Shown piece by piece: positions 35,879-47,639 of a DNA stretch of 64,000 nt. The stretch is from Megalonaias nervosa. Lineage: Eukaryota > Mollusca > Bivalvia > Unionida > Unionidae. The position numbers were made by a program, and so were the translations under genes. The notes under the pieces are model-generated. The model was not told the origin of the DNA. It did not search any database and was given only the letters and a program-made list of their open reading frames with translations. Location: assembly GCA_016617855.1 (NCBI GenBank), contig JAECUM010009686.1, positions 1 to 64,000 of the forward strand. The letters are read 5' to 3'. Each line of letters begins with the position of its first letter. The stretch's first letter is position 1.

Positions 35879-36349
35879 GTGAGTAATGAATCTTAATAAT
35901 TTTTCAGTATATTTTGTGTTTGTAAAGAGCTTTTAAAACTCTGCAAGGCATGTTGAGAAAATGAAAGAAACATCCCCCATCCCCCCACCTGAAAGAAAAT
36001 CAGTCATAGATTTGGAGCTATGAACAGACTTAATTTGACCGGAGATCAAACTTTTTGTCACAGGGCAAAAATGCAGGTGTCCACCATTCTGCTATCCAGC
36101 CATAGTGTTCACAAACCTCTCCAACTTGAACGTGTTTGCACTCTAAACTCAGATTTTTTAATAGTTGGAACATTGGAAGGTTGAAATCCATTTAGCTCAA
36201 GAAATTTGTTTGAATGGTCAACAATACTGAATGTACCATTTTCAAGTTTAGAAGCTTTTTTGCCTATATGGGAATTTGGGATTAATACCAGAGCTTAACA
36301 GTTTCCATGACAAAGCATAGTTTGGATCAAAAATTTTATTTATTGTGCA

Positions 36350-36573
36350 ATTGCAGTGCCATACTTAATTTGGTGGCATAAATCCCAGCAAGCAGATGTG
36401 CTCATCCTATTATTGCCAATTAATTACCTGATTGGTGATGTATTTATTGCCAATTAATTACCTGATTGGTGATGTATTTACTGCTGTGAACCAGTCTGTT
36501 TCAAACATCTCTCATCAGTCAGTCTGGGTTGTATTTACCTGCAAGTGTCACTGGTATTTCAGTAATAGATACA
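36350..36573 (+). repeat. Older dispersed repeat, left half, split by solo LTR
   Basis: Shares GTGATGTATTTACTGCTGTG, CAGTCTGG and GTTGTATTTACC with 41425-41590. It contains a local duplication of TTGCCAATTAATTACCTGAT (36411-36481). Its right half continues at 38413-38490 after the LTR. Confidence 0.75.
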
Positions 36574-38407
36574 TGTGGTACACCCCTCCTCAACTTATTT
36601 GTGGTGGGTTTGCTGGTTTTGGCTTTTGTATCTATAGGTGATCGCCAACGGTGAAATTTGCCCGGTTTCGAGTAAGGTCAATACAGAGTATGACTTACGG
36701 GTGGAATAAATAGATAATCTGAGCTAATATATAGAACAGAATAACATGAGCCCCTGTTACAAATAAAGACAAAATTTAATCAAATTCCAAAAACAATAAA
36801 ATTTCGCAAGCAAATGATATAAACGTTACAATTTGAAAGATACACTTCTTTCTTTTTGATTCAAACTAATTAAGGAATTTCAAAATGCAAATAAGTTTAT
36901 AAAAATAGCCGATTCTGTTTACGATAGAATCAAATCATCATTTAACCGAGTGAGAAATCGAATAACACTGTCTTGCATCGATTCATAACCTGGTGTTCAG
37001 TTCCGTCAAAAAGGTCCACTCAGACTGTACTTCTGGCTCCTTCGCGCTGGTAAGTCCTTTTTGTTCTACTTCCCTCTTTCCAAAATTCTTGGTATCTCGT
37101 ATTTTTCCCTTTTTGGTTTTCCACTCTGTTTGGGTTGTAAAACGTGTCTCTTCCCGAAACTATCTCACCTTGTAAAAATATAAACAAAAGCAACCTAAAT
37201 CTTCCGTCACATTATACGGGAACAAATCATTAGTCTCACCCCTCGAGGTCAGATGTAATTCTATCGGTTTCAAACAGACGTCGATGGCTATCTAGACTAA
37301 TTGGTCATAACAGAACATACAACCTAGTTCCACAGACTAATGGTCTGCTAATTGCCATTTACACTACACTGAGACATTAATTCCTTACTAGTCTCATTAC
37401 ACGAGAATGAATGAAATTCCTTACCCTACGTTAGTGTTACAAATACACATAATAAACTCGTTTGGATAATTTCCAGGGCTTCCCGTAATATCTACATTCC
37501 AACAATTCGTCAATGTATATAAATAAACAATATCATTGTACGAGTTCAGATAAATGAACTCAACACAGTTATGCTAGATACATAATTCCCTATATAGAAT
37601 AAGAATGAAATTCTGGATACATAATTCCCTACAGTAATCGAGACTATAACTTAGCGAGCCATCAATGTACATATAAAGAAAAATATCATTGTGCGGACTC
37701 AGATAAACAAACTCAACACAAGTATACCATATCAAGAAAATTGATCTACAACTCAAACAAATAAATCCCTGCAAATACATGCAAATGCAAGCAATTAAAT
37801 CAAACAAGTCATCATAGTAGTATCAACTAATTTACATGAGATTATGTACATACCCTGTGTTTCAAGCTTTTGGTGTCTGTCAATTCTCCAGACAATCGTT
37901 TCCCCCTTTGATGAATTTTTCACAAAAGATTTACTCATTAAATTTCTTGGAGCCCTCTGTTCTTGTTCTTTTCTCTTGTAGAAAAGTGCAGACTGAGTTG
38001 CAAATTCCACTACTGCACATTTAGACTGATAGTTTTTCGTGTGAACCCACGCCCCCTTCCACAGCGTAACCAATCAGAATGACATAAAATCCCCACCTCA
38101 CTAACATCGAAACACTGCACTACGTCTGACAACAAATGGCTACCAACTGTTTTCTGGTCAATGTCCCAACTGTCAGCTTCCATACAAACCATGAATTGAA
38201 CTCGGTTCCAGTAAATTTAAACAAACTAAGCCCTTAATTATATATCGACAACTCCTGACTTTGGCTGAACCAATCCGTACATTATGGCTTTTCAATGGCA
38301 GCCATTCCCCATAAATCTAGTTAATCATACATGTGTCTAGCTAAATGTTGCCTACAGAGATTAACAATAACCAAACAGATATCGACCTAAAAATTTGGTC
38401 TGTTACA
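36574..38407 (-). mobile_element. Solo LTR of Gmr1-like family, TSD ATACA
   Basis: 1834 bp, TG...CA, flanked by a perfect ATACA at 36569-36573 and 38408-38412. It shares the TGATCGCC, GAGTAA and GGTGG(A)ATA-GATAGA blocks, the lead-in before CACTTCTTTC, and the ending structure with the LTRs at 11361 and 18210. It has no internal coding region. An uninterrupted relative of its target lies at 41425-41700. Confidence 0.88.
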
Positions 38408-38412
38408 ATACA

Positions 38413-38490
38413 CATATATTAGTTTAATTGTAAGGCTGGGTTCACTTATTGGTTGAGAAATCAACAGGAGACTAATGGAATGGGTTAAAC
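38413..38490 (+). repeat. Older dispersed repeat, right half
   Basis: Contains GTTCACTTATTGGTTGAGAA and CAACAGGAGACTAATG, matching 41644-41690. Together with the part before 36574 it forms one element split by the solo LTR. Confidence 0.8.
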
Positions 38491-38825
38491 ATGTTTGGCT
38501 TGTAGCTTACTTTATTAGTTATAACTAATCCTAGATATAACTCTGATGTAGCAATGCCTATTCTGGGTAAATAAACAGATAGAATCAGATATAATTACTG
38601 GGAAATGACTTCCTTACTGGATAAAATAGAGATGTGAACTTCTGCCTAAATTAAATTATTACTTTATCAGTTACTAGTATGCAAGTCCTCAAGAAAATAC
38701 AGTGGTCTCACCCAGTTGGGCCCCTCATTATATTGCTGCCATCTTATAATGCAGGTATTGTCATGGATCCTATTCAATTAGTTCAAGTCTTTTGCTCTAC
38801 TGGTCATAAACCAGAAGAATTTATG

Positions 38826-40110
38826 AGATGGTTTCCTGTTCATCTGTTCATGAGCACAAGTTTTTTATCACTACTGTTCCTGAACTACCTGGTGGATGGA
38901 TTGCCATGAAGCAATACACACACACATTCATCCCATAGTCCAGTTGGTCCTCAATGAAAATGGTGCAGCTCGCACATCCAATATGGCTGCTACAGCAGCC
39001 ATCTTGAAAGTCTTGTTATGGCTAATCCTCCTGAATGGATGGCTTATCTACATGGGGTTTTCCTAAAAGATTTCTGATGTCCAGTTGGTACTAAATGAAA
39101 ATGGTGCCACTCTGATGTCCAAGATGGTTGCCAAGGCAGTCATCATGAAAATTTTGTTATGGCTATTCCATCTAAATATAAAGTCATTTTCACCAGAATA
39201 CTTCTCATGATGTCTAGCAGTTCCTCAATGAAAATAGTGCCAATCTGACATCTAATATGGCTGTAATAGTGACCATCTTCAATATTTTTTTTTTATTGCT
39301 GCTACACCTGAATAGATGGTCATATATGTCTAGTTGGTGCTAATGAAAATGGTGTTGATCTGACATCAAAGGCAGCCATTTCAAAATCTTGTCATCATTC
39401 TCTTGAACAGAAAGTAATATTGACATGGGGTTTCCACTAGAAGACTTCTTATGAGGTCTAATTGATTTAAGTAAAAATGATGCTGATCTGATGTCCAGTA
39501 TGGCCACTGTGGCAGCCATCTTGAAAATAACATTATTGCTAATCGTTCTGAATGGATGGTCATTTCAGCATAGGATTTTCATTGAAAGATTTCTTAGGGT
39601 GTCCTTTTGTTCCTAAATGAAGTGGTACTGATCTGATGTCCAATATGACCACAACAGCAGCTGTCTCAAAATTCTTGTTAGTGCTACTCCTTGTTGTATT
39701 GACATGGGGTTTTGACCACAAGACTAATGATGATATATATTTGGTTCTGAATTTGCTCCTGAATGAAAATGGTGCTTGCAAATCTAGAATGGCTGCTGCT
39801 GCTGCCATCTTGAGAATCTTTGCTACATCTCCTGAACGGATGGTCGTATCATCATGGGATTCTTTCTTAAAGATTTCTTATGATGTCTAGTTGGTCCTAA
39901 ATGAAAATTTCCATTCAGACATCTAGTATGGCCATCTTGAAAATATTATCACTACTTCTCCTAAGTTAATGATTATATCAGCATGGGTTTTTCACTGAAA
40001 GACTTATGATGCCTACTTGATCATTAATAAAAATGACACCAAACTGAACTCAAACATGGCTACCACAATTGCATCAGGAAGGGGCAGCATATAATGTTAC
40101 TTCTGTCTAC
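38826..40110 (+). repeat. Class A satellite array with partial head
   Basis: The head fragment has GGATGGATTGCCATGAA and CACATTCATCCCATAGTCC. About eight units follow, with spacing of roughly 115-150 bp, landmarks GTCCTAAATGAAAATGGTG and ATGGCTGCTACAGCAGCCAT. No clear tail module. Several frames across it are shadows. Confidence 0.8.
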
Positions 40111-40424
40111 TTGTCAGCTATGTTTTAAATTTAGGTCAGAATCTCAGGTATGGTTTAATACATTTATTGTTTGATGAAGATATTTATAGTTCCCATATAG
40201 TTTATCAAAATTCATTGGTGAGTTATATGCAGACAAGTATATGTCAGTCTGGTGGATTCCTCCATTAGTTAAATAATCTTGATCTAATGAGGCAGAGTGA
40301 TTGACCTGACACCCCCCCCAAACATTTAGAATAAATATCTCGTATTCAAAGTACACTGCTCAGTTGCTTTAGTGTATGCCAGTAATTCAGAACCCAGCTT
40401 TAATTCTGAAGTAGGTGTAGATCC

Positions 40425-40785
40425 CATTTATATTTGCCCACCATAAGGCGGAGCACATTATGTTATGACGTCCATTTCATGTTTAATTTTCACACAGTTA
40501 TTTTGAGTTGTCCATCATCTACAGTCACCAAACTTTATAGCTGGCTTTCACTTGGGGTAAGGAAGAACCCTGTTGATTTTGGGGCCACAAGATCAGAGGT
40601 CAAGATTTCTGTGACTGAAACATGAAAAATGGTTTCTGCACATCATCTTATGTCGTAATCATTTATGGTTAACAAACTCTGCTGATGGCTTGAACTTGGG
40701 CTAATGAAGAAGCATACTGATTTCAGGGTCAAAAGTCCAGCTCATATAGACTGAAAGAATAAACATGGTTTCTGCACAAAAGTTT
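40425..40785 (+). repeat. AGGTCA-rich repeat (class C)
   Basis: Two to three degenerate units with GGCTTTCACTTGGGGTAAGG-like, GATCAGAGGTCAAG-like and ATGGTTTCTGCACA-like landmarks, about 139 bp apart. Confidence 0.65.
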
Positions 40786-41266
40786 CAATTATCTACACAG
40801 CAGATTATTAAACATGTGGCAGATTATAATGGGCTGTTTGTGGTACACCCATTTAACTGGGCCACACGTTTCCTTTGTAATTTCTCTCCTTGGCATCTTG
40901 GTTTCTTTGTTGCATACATCTGTAAAGATAAATGTAGCCAGTCATTTTTGTCAGTTCATAATCATAACCCTGTCTCTTCCAAATTTTTCATCAACACGTG
41001 ATCTTGTACATTTGACAGTGCCCGGATGCTTCGAGATGAAAGATTTTTCTACATCGTTTTGTCACGCATTTTGAATTGGTTGTAAGCAGGACAGGAAGTG
41101 AAGACATTAGTTTTTGACAGTTTGACATAAATTTTACTGCTTTTTGACAACTTCCTGCATCTGAAGGAAAATTGACTTGGAAGTACAATTTTTTTTTTCA
41201 GTTCTGCCAAAGCTTTTATCTGGAAATATTACATTGCTTTATTTTCTGGAACAAAACATAATTTAT

Positions 41267-41312
41267 ATAATAATAATAATACTGTAATAATAATAATAAT
41301 AATAATAATAAT
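41267..41312 (+). repeat. (AAT)n microsatellite
   Basis: About 14 triplets interrupted once by ACTGTA. Confidence 0.95.
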
Positions 41313-41399
41313 GATAACTTTATTTAAAGTCGGTAACACAATTAGATAAGAACTAATCTATGTTGAGGTCCTCATACAAATCTGAAGTTTTTTTGTTTT

Positions 41400-41710
41400 C
41401 CAAAGGCAATCCTATACATGATTTGTTGGCACAAATCCAAGCAAACAGATGGGCCAGAGTAATGTTGCCAATTAATTACCTGATTAATTACCTGTTTAGT
41501 GATGTATTTACTGCTGTGAACCAATCTGTTTCAGACACTTCTCATTTATCAGTCTGGACTGCAACATGGTTGTATTTACCAGCATGTATCACCTGTATTA
41601 TAGTAACAATGGTAAACAAAAATTAGTTTTCTTGTAAAGTTGTGTTCACTTATTGGTTGAGAAATCAACAGGAGACTAATGAAGTCAGTTAAAACTTGTA
41701 AGAGCATGGT
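41400..41710 (+). repeat. Older dispersed repeat, uninterrupted copy
   Basis: Runs from GGCACAAATCCAAGCAAACAG through GATGTATTTACTGCTGTGAA to CAACAGGAGACTAATG without the LTR that splits its relative at 36350-38490. It is the empty-site counterpart. Confidence 0.78.
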
Positions 41711-42097
41711 CTCCCCAAAATTAACAGAAAATATAACATCATAAATCTGGATGCTGGTACAAGTTGTTACTGAGGAGAAGTATAAATACACATATGTATG
41801 CAAAGCAGAACATAGAATAAGAACTAAATAAATATGTTTCAAAAGGTTGTTAGATAAATCAGTTACTTTAGTATTTTAGTTGTTTTAATGAAATTTTGCA
41901 CAAAAAGATATTCTCAAGTTAATTTTATGTTTTTTAGCTTTCCACAACAAAGTAGAGGAGAGTTATTGTACTTGACCCCCACCCACCCATGTCCACATCA
42001 ATGTCAGTGTCCTCATCTGCATATATACATAAAAACATATATACCTATGTACAGCTTTATGGCATGTTTGTGTTTTTCTTTTATTTTTAACATAGCT

Positions 42098-42262
42098 TTA
42101 ACAGTTTTAGTCATATCTCTATGATGTCAGCAGTGTGGCAGTTGATAATGATGTCTAGCACTGGGGCATCATGCCACAGACATGTAAGTCTTTAATACAA
42201 CTCGGCGAGGTTTGAACCCACCACCTCCCACATCCTAGGTGGCAGCTTCATTGCATCCCAAA
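42098..42262 (-). mobile_element. tRNA-Glu-like SINE, internally shortened copy
   Basis: Shares CTGTGGCATGATGCCCCAGT (minus strand) and a GGTTTGAAC B-box-like motif with the copy at 25548-25832. About 100 bp of the body are missing. Confidence 0.65.
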
Positions 42263-43074
42263 CATTCCTCTTTGGTCCCTGGAAACAGTTTAGATTGAGA
42301 AGGCAGCTTACTTTGAACATCTTGGGTAACTTCATGTATTTAGCTCAAGTTTAGTTCACTCTGCATATGTACTGCTACCTGGAATCATGAATCTTGGCAA
42401 GGCTTCTTGGCTCATCACAAAAGTAGGTCACTATGAGCCATATTTCATGCTTCTATGACTTGGGTTAAATTTTGTAATTTAAGTTAATTTCTCAAGCTTT
42501 GTTCATGGTAAAATAATGAAACTAGAAGAACGTGCACATGTCTGTTAGTACCACCTCACTACAGGAAAATAAAGTCACTGTGACTGTCATTTCATATTGA
42601 ACTGGCTTAAGTTAAGTTATTGCATTAGCATATGAACACAGGTTTCTTTTACCTCCTGTGCACATACTGTACCTGGAGCCATGAAACTTGTTTAGAGGAT
42701 GCATCTTGCTGAGCACTACCGGTACATCCTCATCTCCAAAATAGGTCCCAGAGACCCATATTTCACACTCACTGATTTTGGTTAATTTTGTTTTAACTGT
42801 TATTACTTGAAATATTAAGCTAGATGATCATATATCTCTGTTAGTATCACACCCATGCAGAAAAGGTCATTGATCCACATTTCACATATTACTGGCTTCA
42901 GTTAAATGTTTGAGTTTAGCTCATGACAACATAGGGTTTTTTTTGCATATTAGATACATGCAGTCCCATCTAGAATCATGAAACTTGTGTTTTCATCTGC
43001 TACCTGAGCTGTAGTGTCCATCAAGCTAATTATTGATGCATGAACTAGGCTTGTACTACTTACTGGCTGTCACT

Positions 43075-43830
43075 TAAAGGCCACATTGGTGACCATCTTG
43101 AAATCTTGTTACTGCTGCTTCTCCTGAATTAATCATTGTATCAGCATCAGGTTTTCATGAAAAGACTTCATATGGTATCTAGTTGATCCTATAAAAATGA
43201 TGCTATTCTGTCATCCAATGTGGCCACTATGGCAGCCATCTTAAAAATCTTGATATCACAAAGCATATTGCTGTAGGGTTTTCACCAGAAGACTTTTAAT
43301 GATGTCCAGTTGGTCTTAATTGTGCAGATCTGACTTCATTATGACTACCACAGCAGCCATTTTGAAAATCTTGCTATTGCTACTCTGGAATGGATGGTCA
43401 TATATTGAAATTACCATTTTTTCTGCCACTCAAGATGGATGACTGTTTCAACGATATACTTCTTATGATTCCTAGTTGGTGTTATATGAAAATGTTTCCA
43501 GTTGTATATCAGTTATGGCTGCTATGACAACTGTCTTGAAAATCTTGTTCTCACTACTTCCCCTGAATGGACGATCAATATGATATGGGATTTCTCCAAA
43601 AGTCTTCTAATGATATCCACTTTGTCCTACATGAAAGTGATGCCAAGCTGACATCCAATTTGTGTACCACAGAAGCAAATTTGAAAATTTTGTTATTGCT
43701 GAAGAATATCAGAGACAGTTTTAAAAACCTGACAGTTGAAAAGGAAGAAATAGTCTGATCATGAATTCCTGGAAACTCTTTTCACTCTGTTGAGCATCAG
43801 TCTCTTCAAGGGTCCCTTGCTTTTATATCC
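43075..43830 (+). mobile_element. Composite class A element, array plus tail
   Basis: About four satellite units (landmarks near 43220, 43340, 43480, 43620). The tail module follows: GGAAGAAATAGTCTGATC to CATCAGTCTCTTCAAGGGTC. No clear head. Confidence 0.65.
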
Positions 43831-44586
43831 ACTGAAAGCTGTGGTCGGGGTTATGGTGTCATTCCTTGTTGCTCATCCAGTAAGTTTTGCATTTAAGTCA
43901 CTAGTCAGAGCATTAGTCTTCAATGAAGATATGTATAGTTCACCTATAATTTATTACAATTTATCTGATTTAATTTAATTTGCAGGTAAGTACAGGTATG
44001 CATGTCCATTAGATCCCTCCATTAGCTGATTGGAATACTGGGTCTTTCAAAGGTAGAATGATGAACCTGAAACTCCCCAGCCTTTAATATACATTCAAAG
44101 CATGTATCCAATTTCTCAGTTTACAACCATACGTCATCTGTCCCTAAATTTTGTTGGGGGAGTCATAGGAGATCACCTTAATACATGCATGTATTGTCTA
44201 GAAAATCTCACTACCCCGAGGAAACTACAATGCATTGGAAGGAATGTAGACCCTTCAAGCATATCACCTTGGCACCACTCTTAAGTGAGTTGGAGGATAA
44301 CCACTCTACCAGTGAATCACTCCTTGAGTACTTCCTTGCCCAGCATTAAAGTTAACACTGTTTGAGCCACTTTAATGTGACTTTACAACATAGTTTCAGT
44401 TTATGAGCCAACAGGAGGATGGAAGAACCTGCATTATTGATGGGGAATGGGGTGTTGAAGTATGTAAGATGAGAGGGGGATTGGGATATTCATGCAGGCA
44501 ATTGCTGGATATGCGAGGTGGCTGTTTATTATAGGTGACCATTATGGGAGGTTAGATTGTACAGTGTATTTGAATATTTTTTTCAG

Positions 44587-44687
44587 TGTATGCCATTGAG
44601 GCCAGTGACATGGCAGAACAGACACAGAGACTGGTTGAGGAAAACAGGATGGAGGATCGAATTGATGTCATTCAGAATAAAATTGAG
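44587..44687 (+). CDS. prmt6: PRMT6-like exon with post-I motif
   Basis: The first two bases complete a valine codon begun at 28770, then 33 codons follow. The exon begins VYAIEAS, the post-I motif whose Glu binds the ribose hydroxyls of SAM, and runs on to NRMEDRIDVIQNKIE, the usual helix and strand before motif II. The acceptor follows a T-rich tract (TTTTTTTCAG) and the donor is GTGAAT. It ends in phase 0. The preceding intron, about 15.8 kb, is the largest of the visible gene. Confidence 0.93.
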
Positions 44688-44811
44688 GTGAATTCAGTGT
44701 GTCACATTTTGCATGTACTGTATTAATGTTTAATAGACACACACATGCACACACAGAGATACACAACTACATTATGGACTGGAAGATTAGAATCTATGCT
44801 TTGCTTTAGTT

Positions 44812-44890
44812 TAAGAGTTTAACAAACAGGGTAGACCCTTATCTGCCAGCACATTGGACAATGGCAGATCAAGGTTTGCATTCTTAACAA
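44812..44890. mobile_element. Half copy of the foldback element
   Basis: One of the two hairpins only: GACCCTTATCTGCC...GGCAGATCAAGG. Related to the elements at 7096 and 8535. Confidence 0.55.
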
Positions 44891-45925
44891 TTGGGTGGGT
44901 GTGTTTTTCATAACTAAGTGCAATACATAAGTGAAGTTTAAAAAAATTATTTGACTGGTTGATGTTTGGTAGAGAGGTACAGCTGTGTGCATGCATCTTG
45001 TATGTTTGATAATGACATTTCTCACCCATGCAACAGAGAAATCTACCTGTTTTGCTAATCTTTCTTTTCCTATCTCAGTCTGGTTATTTCAGACCTGTTG
45101 TCTCAGTCATGGTGTCCATGTGCTAGGAACTACTTTTAAAAAGAAATCCTTGGTGTCTTCTGCTGTTCTGACAGAGTTGTTATTAAAGCCAACAACAACA
45201 AGAACAATAACAACAACAGATGTATAACAAAAGGTCGAGCTGTTTTGATAGAGCTCCAGACACACAGGCAATACACATCACTGGCCACACAAAACCATAC
45301 TCTCTCAAGTGCTACTGCAGAGCCATTGTAAACCTGAATACCCACAATCTGCCCCAGTTGAATCAAAGATAATTATGCGATTGCAAATGAAAACTCCTGC
45401 ACTTACCAACCCAGAGTGGTTCATTCATCAGACTACATGCTATTCCATAAAAAGATTTCCATGTAGCATATTTAAGTTTAATATGACATCCATCAGTTAA
45501 ATGTGATAATACATTAATAATAATCAAATGTTTTTATGCTTCTATTTTCTCATGCATAGAACTTGTGTACTTAGGGTCGACAGGTCACCCCTTTGCCCTC
45601 ATTGACATTTTCATCTTAATGTGCAGTATTTGGATAGACAAAAGCATGTGGCTTGAAACGCTCATTGTGCAATACTTCCAACACATACTAATTATAACTG
45701 TATTTTTTTTTCCTTTTCTGAGAGTGGCATATATAACTAGCTTCTACTCAGAAAATTATTCAGATTTTATGAAAGAATACATTTCCTGATAATTTTTATA
45801 CAGAGTGAGAAATAATAGTATACTATGAATACTGTGTTTTGAATCTGCTAACTCAGTAGCAAGGGTGCAGGGTTATTATAATTTAGCTGAATATAAATTG
45901 GGTGAGAAAAATAATCCATGTTTTT

Positions 45926-46046
45926 GTTTGTACTGAGACAAGGAAATCCCAGTTGCAGGGTTACATTTGTCTCCCCACTTGGATTACCTCATGGGGAGAC
46001 ATACTATATAACCCCTTGACTTGGACTTCCTTGTCTCAGTCCAAAC
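45926..46046. repeat. Long imperfect palindrome
   Basis: The left arm TACTGAGACAAGGAA...TGTCTCCCCA is mirrored by the right arm TGGGGAGACA...TTCCTTGTCTCAGTCC. Arms are about 50 bp with a short loop near 45985. It could fold as a strong hairpin. No relative seen in the window. Confidence 0.85.
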
Positions 46047-46299
46047 CCCAACATAGATTCTATTAATATATTTCTGCTTGCAGTTACTCTGCCATATCTG
46101 ACTGGATAGTTGACAAATCCAAATGACTGTTACTAGTGAAGGGCTTAACTGCTGGTCCCAATTTTCAGGACTACCTCCACATCCATTCAGTCATCATCTT
46201 CCCCAGTTTTCAGGAAGTTCATTTTCAGCAGAAAATTATTTCACAGCTATGAGAAGGCCTTAGATGGGGTGTCTGATTTTGCTGTTTTGAGCTGTAGTT

Positions 46300-46770
46300 C
46301 AGTTTTAGTTTCTGCCAAAAGGTAGAGCATATAATATTGTGATGTCCATTGGTTTTTGCATCCATCCATACATACATCTGGTCCTTTTTTGTGTCCACAA
46401 AAAATGTTTGTTTTATGCCCTCAACTAATACCAGACTGTGTGAATGGTTTATTCTTGTGCTAAGAAAGAATACAATTGAATTGGGGGTCAAAGGTCAAAG
46501 TCACTGAAAGAAAACGAAATTGTTTTCACACAAAAACATTAGTTTTACATCACAGACTATGACATAACTTTATGGATGGTCTGTGTGTTAGATTAGGGAA
46601 GACGCTTGCTTAGTTTGGGGTCAGAAGGGTTAAAGCTCAAGGTCACTGTGGCTGAAAACTAAAAAATGGTTTCTGAACAAAAACTTCAATTCTGGATGAT
46701 ATACCTTCATTGAATTTGTGGAATGGCTTACTTTGGGGTAATAAACATAGACAAATTGTTTTAGTCAGAG
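46300..46770 (+). repeat. AGGTCA-rich repeat (class C)
   Basis: About three units with GGGGGTCAAAGGTCAAAG (46482) and GGGGTCAGAAGGGTTAAAG (46618), about 137 bp apart, each followed by an ATGGTTTCTG-like block. Confidence 0.7.
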
Positions 46771-47059
46771 TTACATTTTCATTATAAGAAACATTAGCTC
46801 ATTGGAGCTATTTTGCCATCTATAAACAATAATATAAAAAATAACTAAAACAACCAGATATACATACATGCATACAACCTTTTTTATACAACTTGTTATA
46901 AAAATTATGTTTCATTGCTAAAATATAAATCAATTACATGAATAGATTCTACTCTACAGTTTCATGCTGTGTTAAAATAAACATGCATGATGTCTGACAG
47001 ACACACTTAAGGTATCATTTTACATGCTTACATATTTTAAATATACAGTAACAAGAAGT

Positions 47060-47450
47060 CGGACAAGACTGAACAAAATGTGTGGAATGCACACATTTTT
47101 GATTAGTATTAATGCATTGGAAGTGTGTTTTATCACAAGACTGAACAAAATGTGTGGAATGTACACATTTTTGATTAGTATTAATGCATTGGAAGTGTGT
47201 TTTATCACAAGACTGAACAAAATGTGTGGAATGTACACATTTTCGATAAGTATTAATGCATTGGAAGCGTGTTTTATCACAAGACTGAACAAAATGTGTG
47301 GAATGTACCCATTTTCAATAAGTATTAATGCATTGGAAGCGTGTTTTATCACAAGACTGAACAAAATGTGTGGAATGTACCCATTTTCAATAAGCATTAA
47401 TGCATTGGAAGCGTGTTTTATCACAAGACAGATCATTCGTTTTCATGACA
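47060..47450 (+). repeat. 72-bp tandem repeat
   Basis: About five near-identical units starting ACAAGACTGAACAAAATGTG. The period is a multiple of three, so both strands stay open (147 and 138 codons), but the translations are pure repeats of 24 residues. Not treated as a gene. Confidence 0.93.
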
Positions 47451-47639
47451 AGACTGATCATTTATGAGCAACTGACAGCATGTACCGGGAAACAAATGAG
47501 ACAGAGAAGAGGAATCAAATATATCTGAAAGCTGCAAGAAGAACTAAAATCTAAAAACACTTCATGAGTGGCAAAGCTAAAACTTCAAGAATTGTTCTGG
47601 AACATTAGTTCTTGAACAGTTCATGAACATTCCATTATT

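Larger units (their letters stand above)
28771..44586 (+). other. PRMT6-like intron, 15.8 kb
   Basis: Holds a 32-bp array (29686-29995), microsatellites (31943-32103), a degenerate array (32180-33060), a 34-bp array (34066-34350), a solo LTR (36574-38407) and two class A arrays (38826-40110, 43075-43830). It also has a class C repeat (40425-40785), an older dispersed repeat (41400-41710) and a SINE (42098-42262). No further PRMT exon was found or expected, because the flanking exons join in phase. Confidence 0.8.

Noticed and set aside
47020..47467. Two overlapping long open frames on opposite strands
   Set aside because: Both are translations of a 72-bp tandem repeat; no start context, splice partner or domain.
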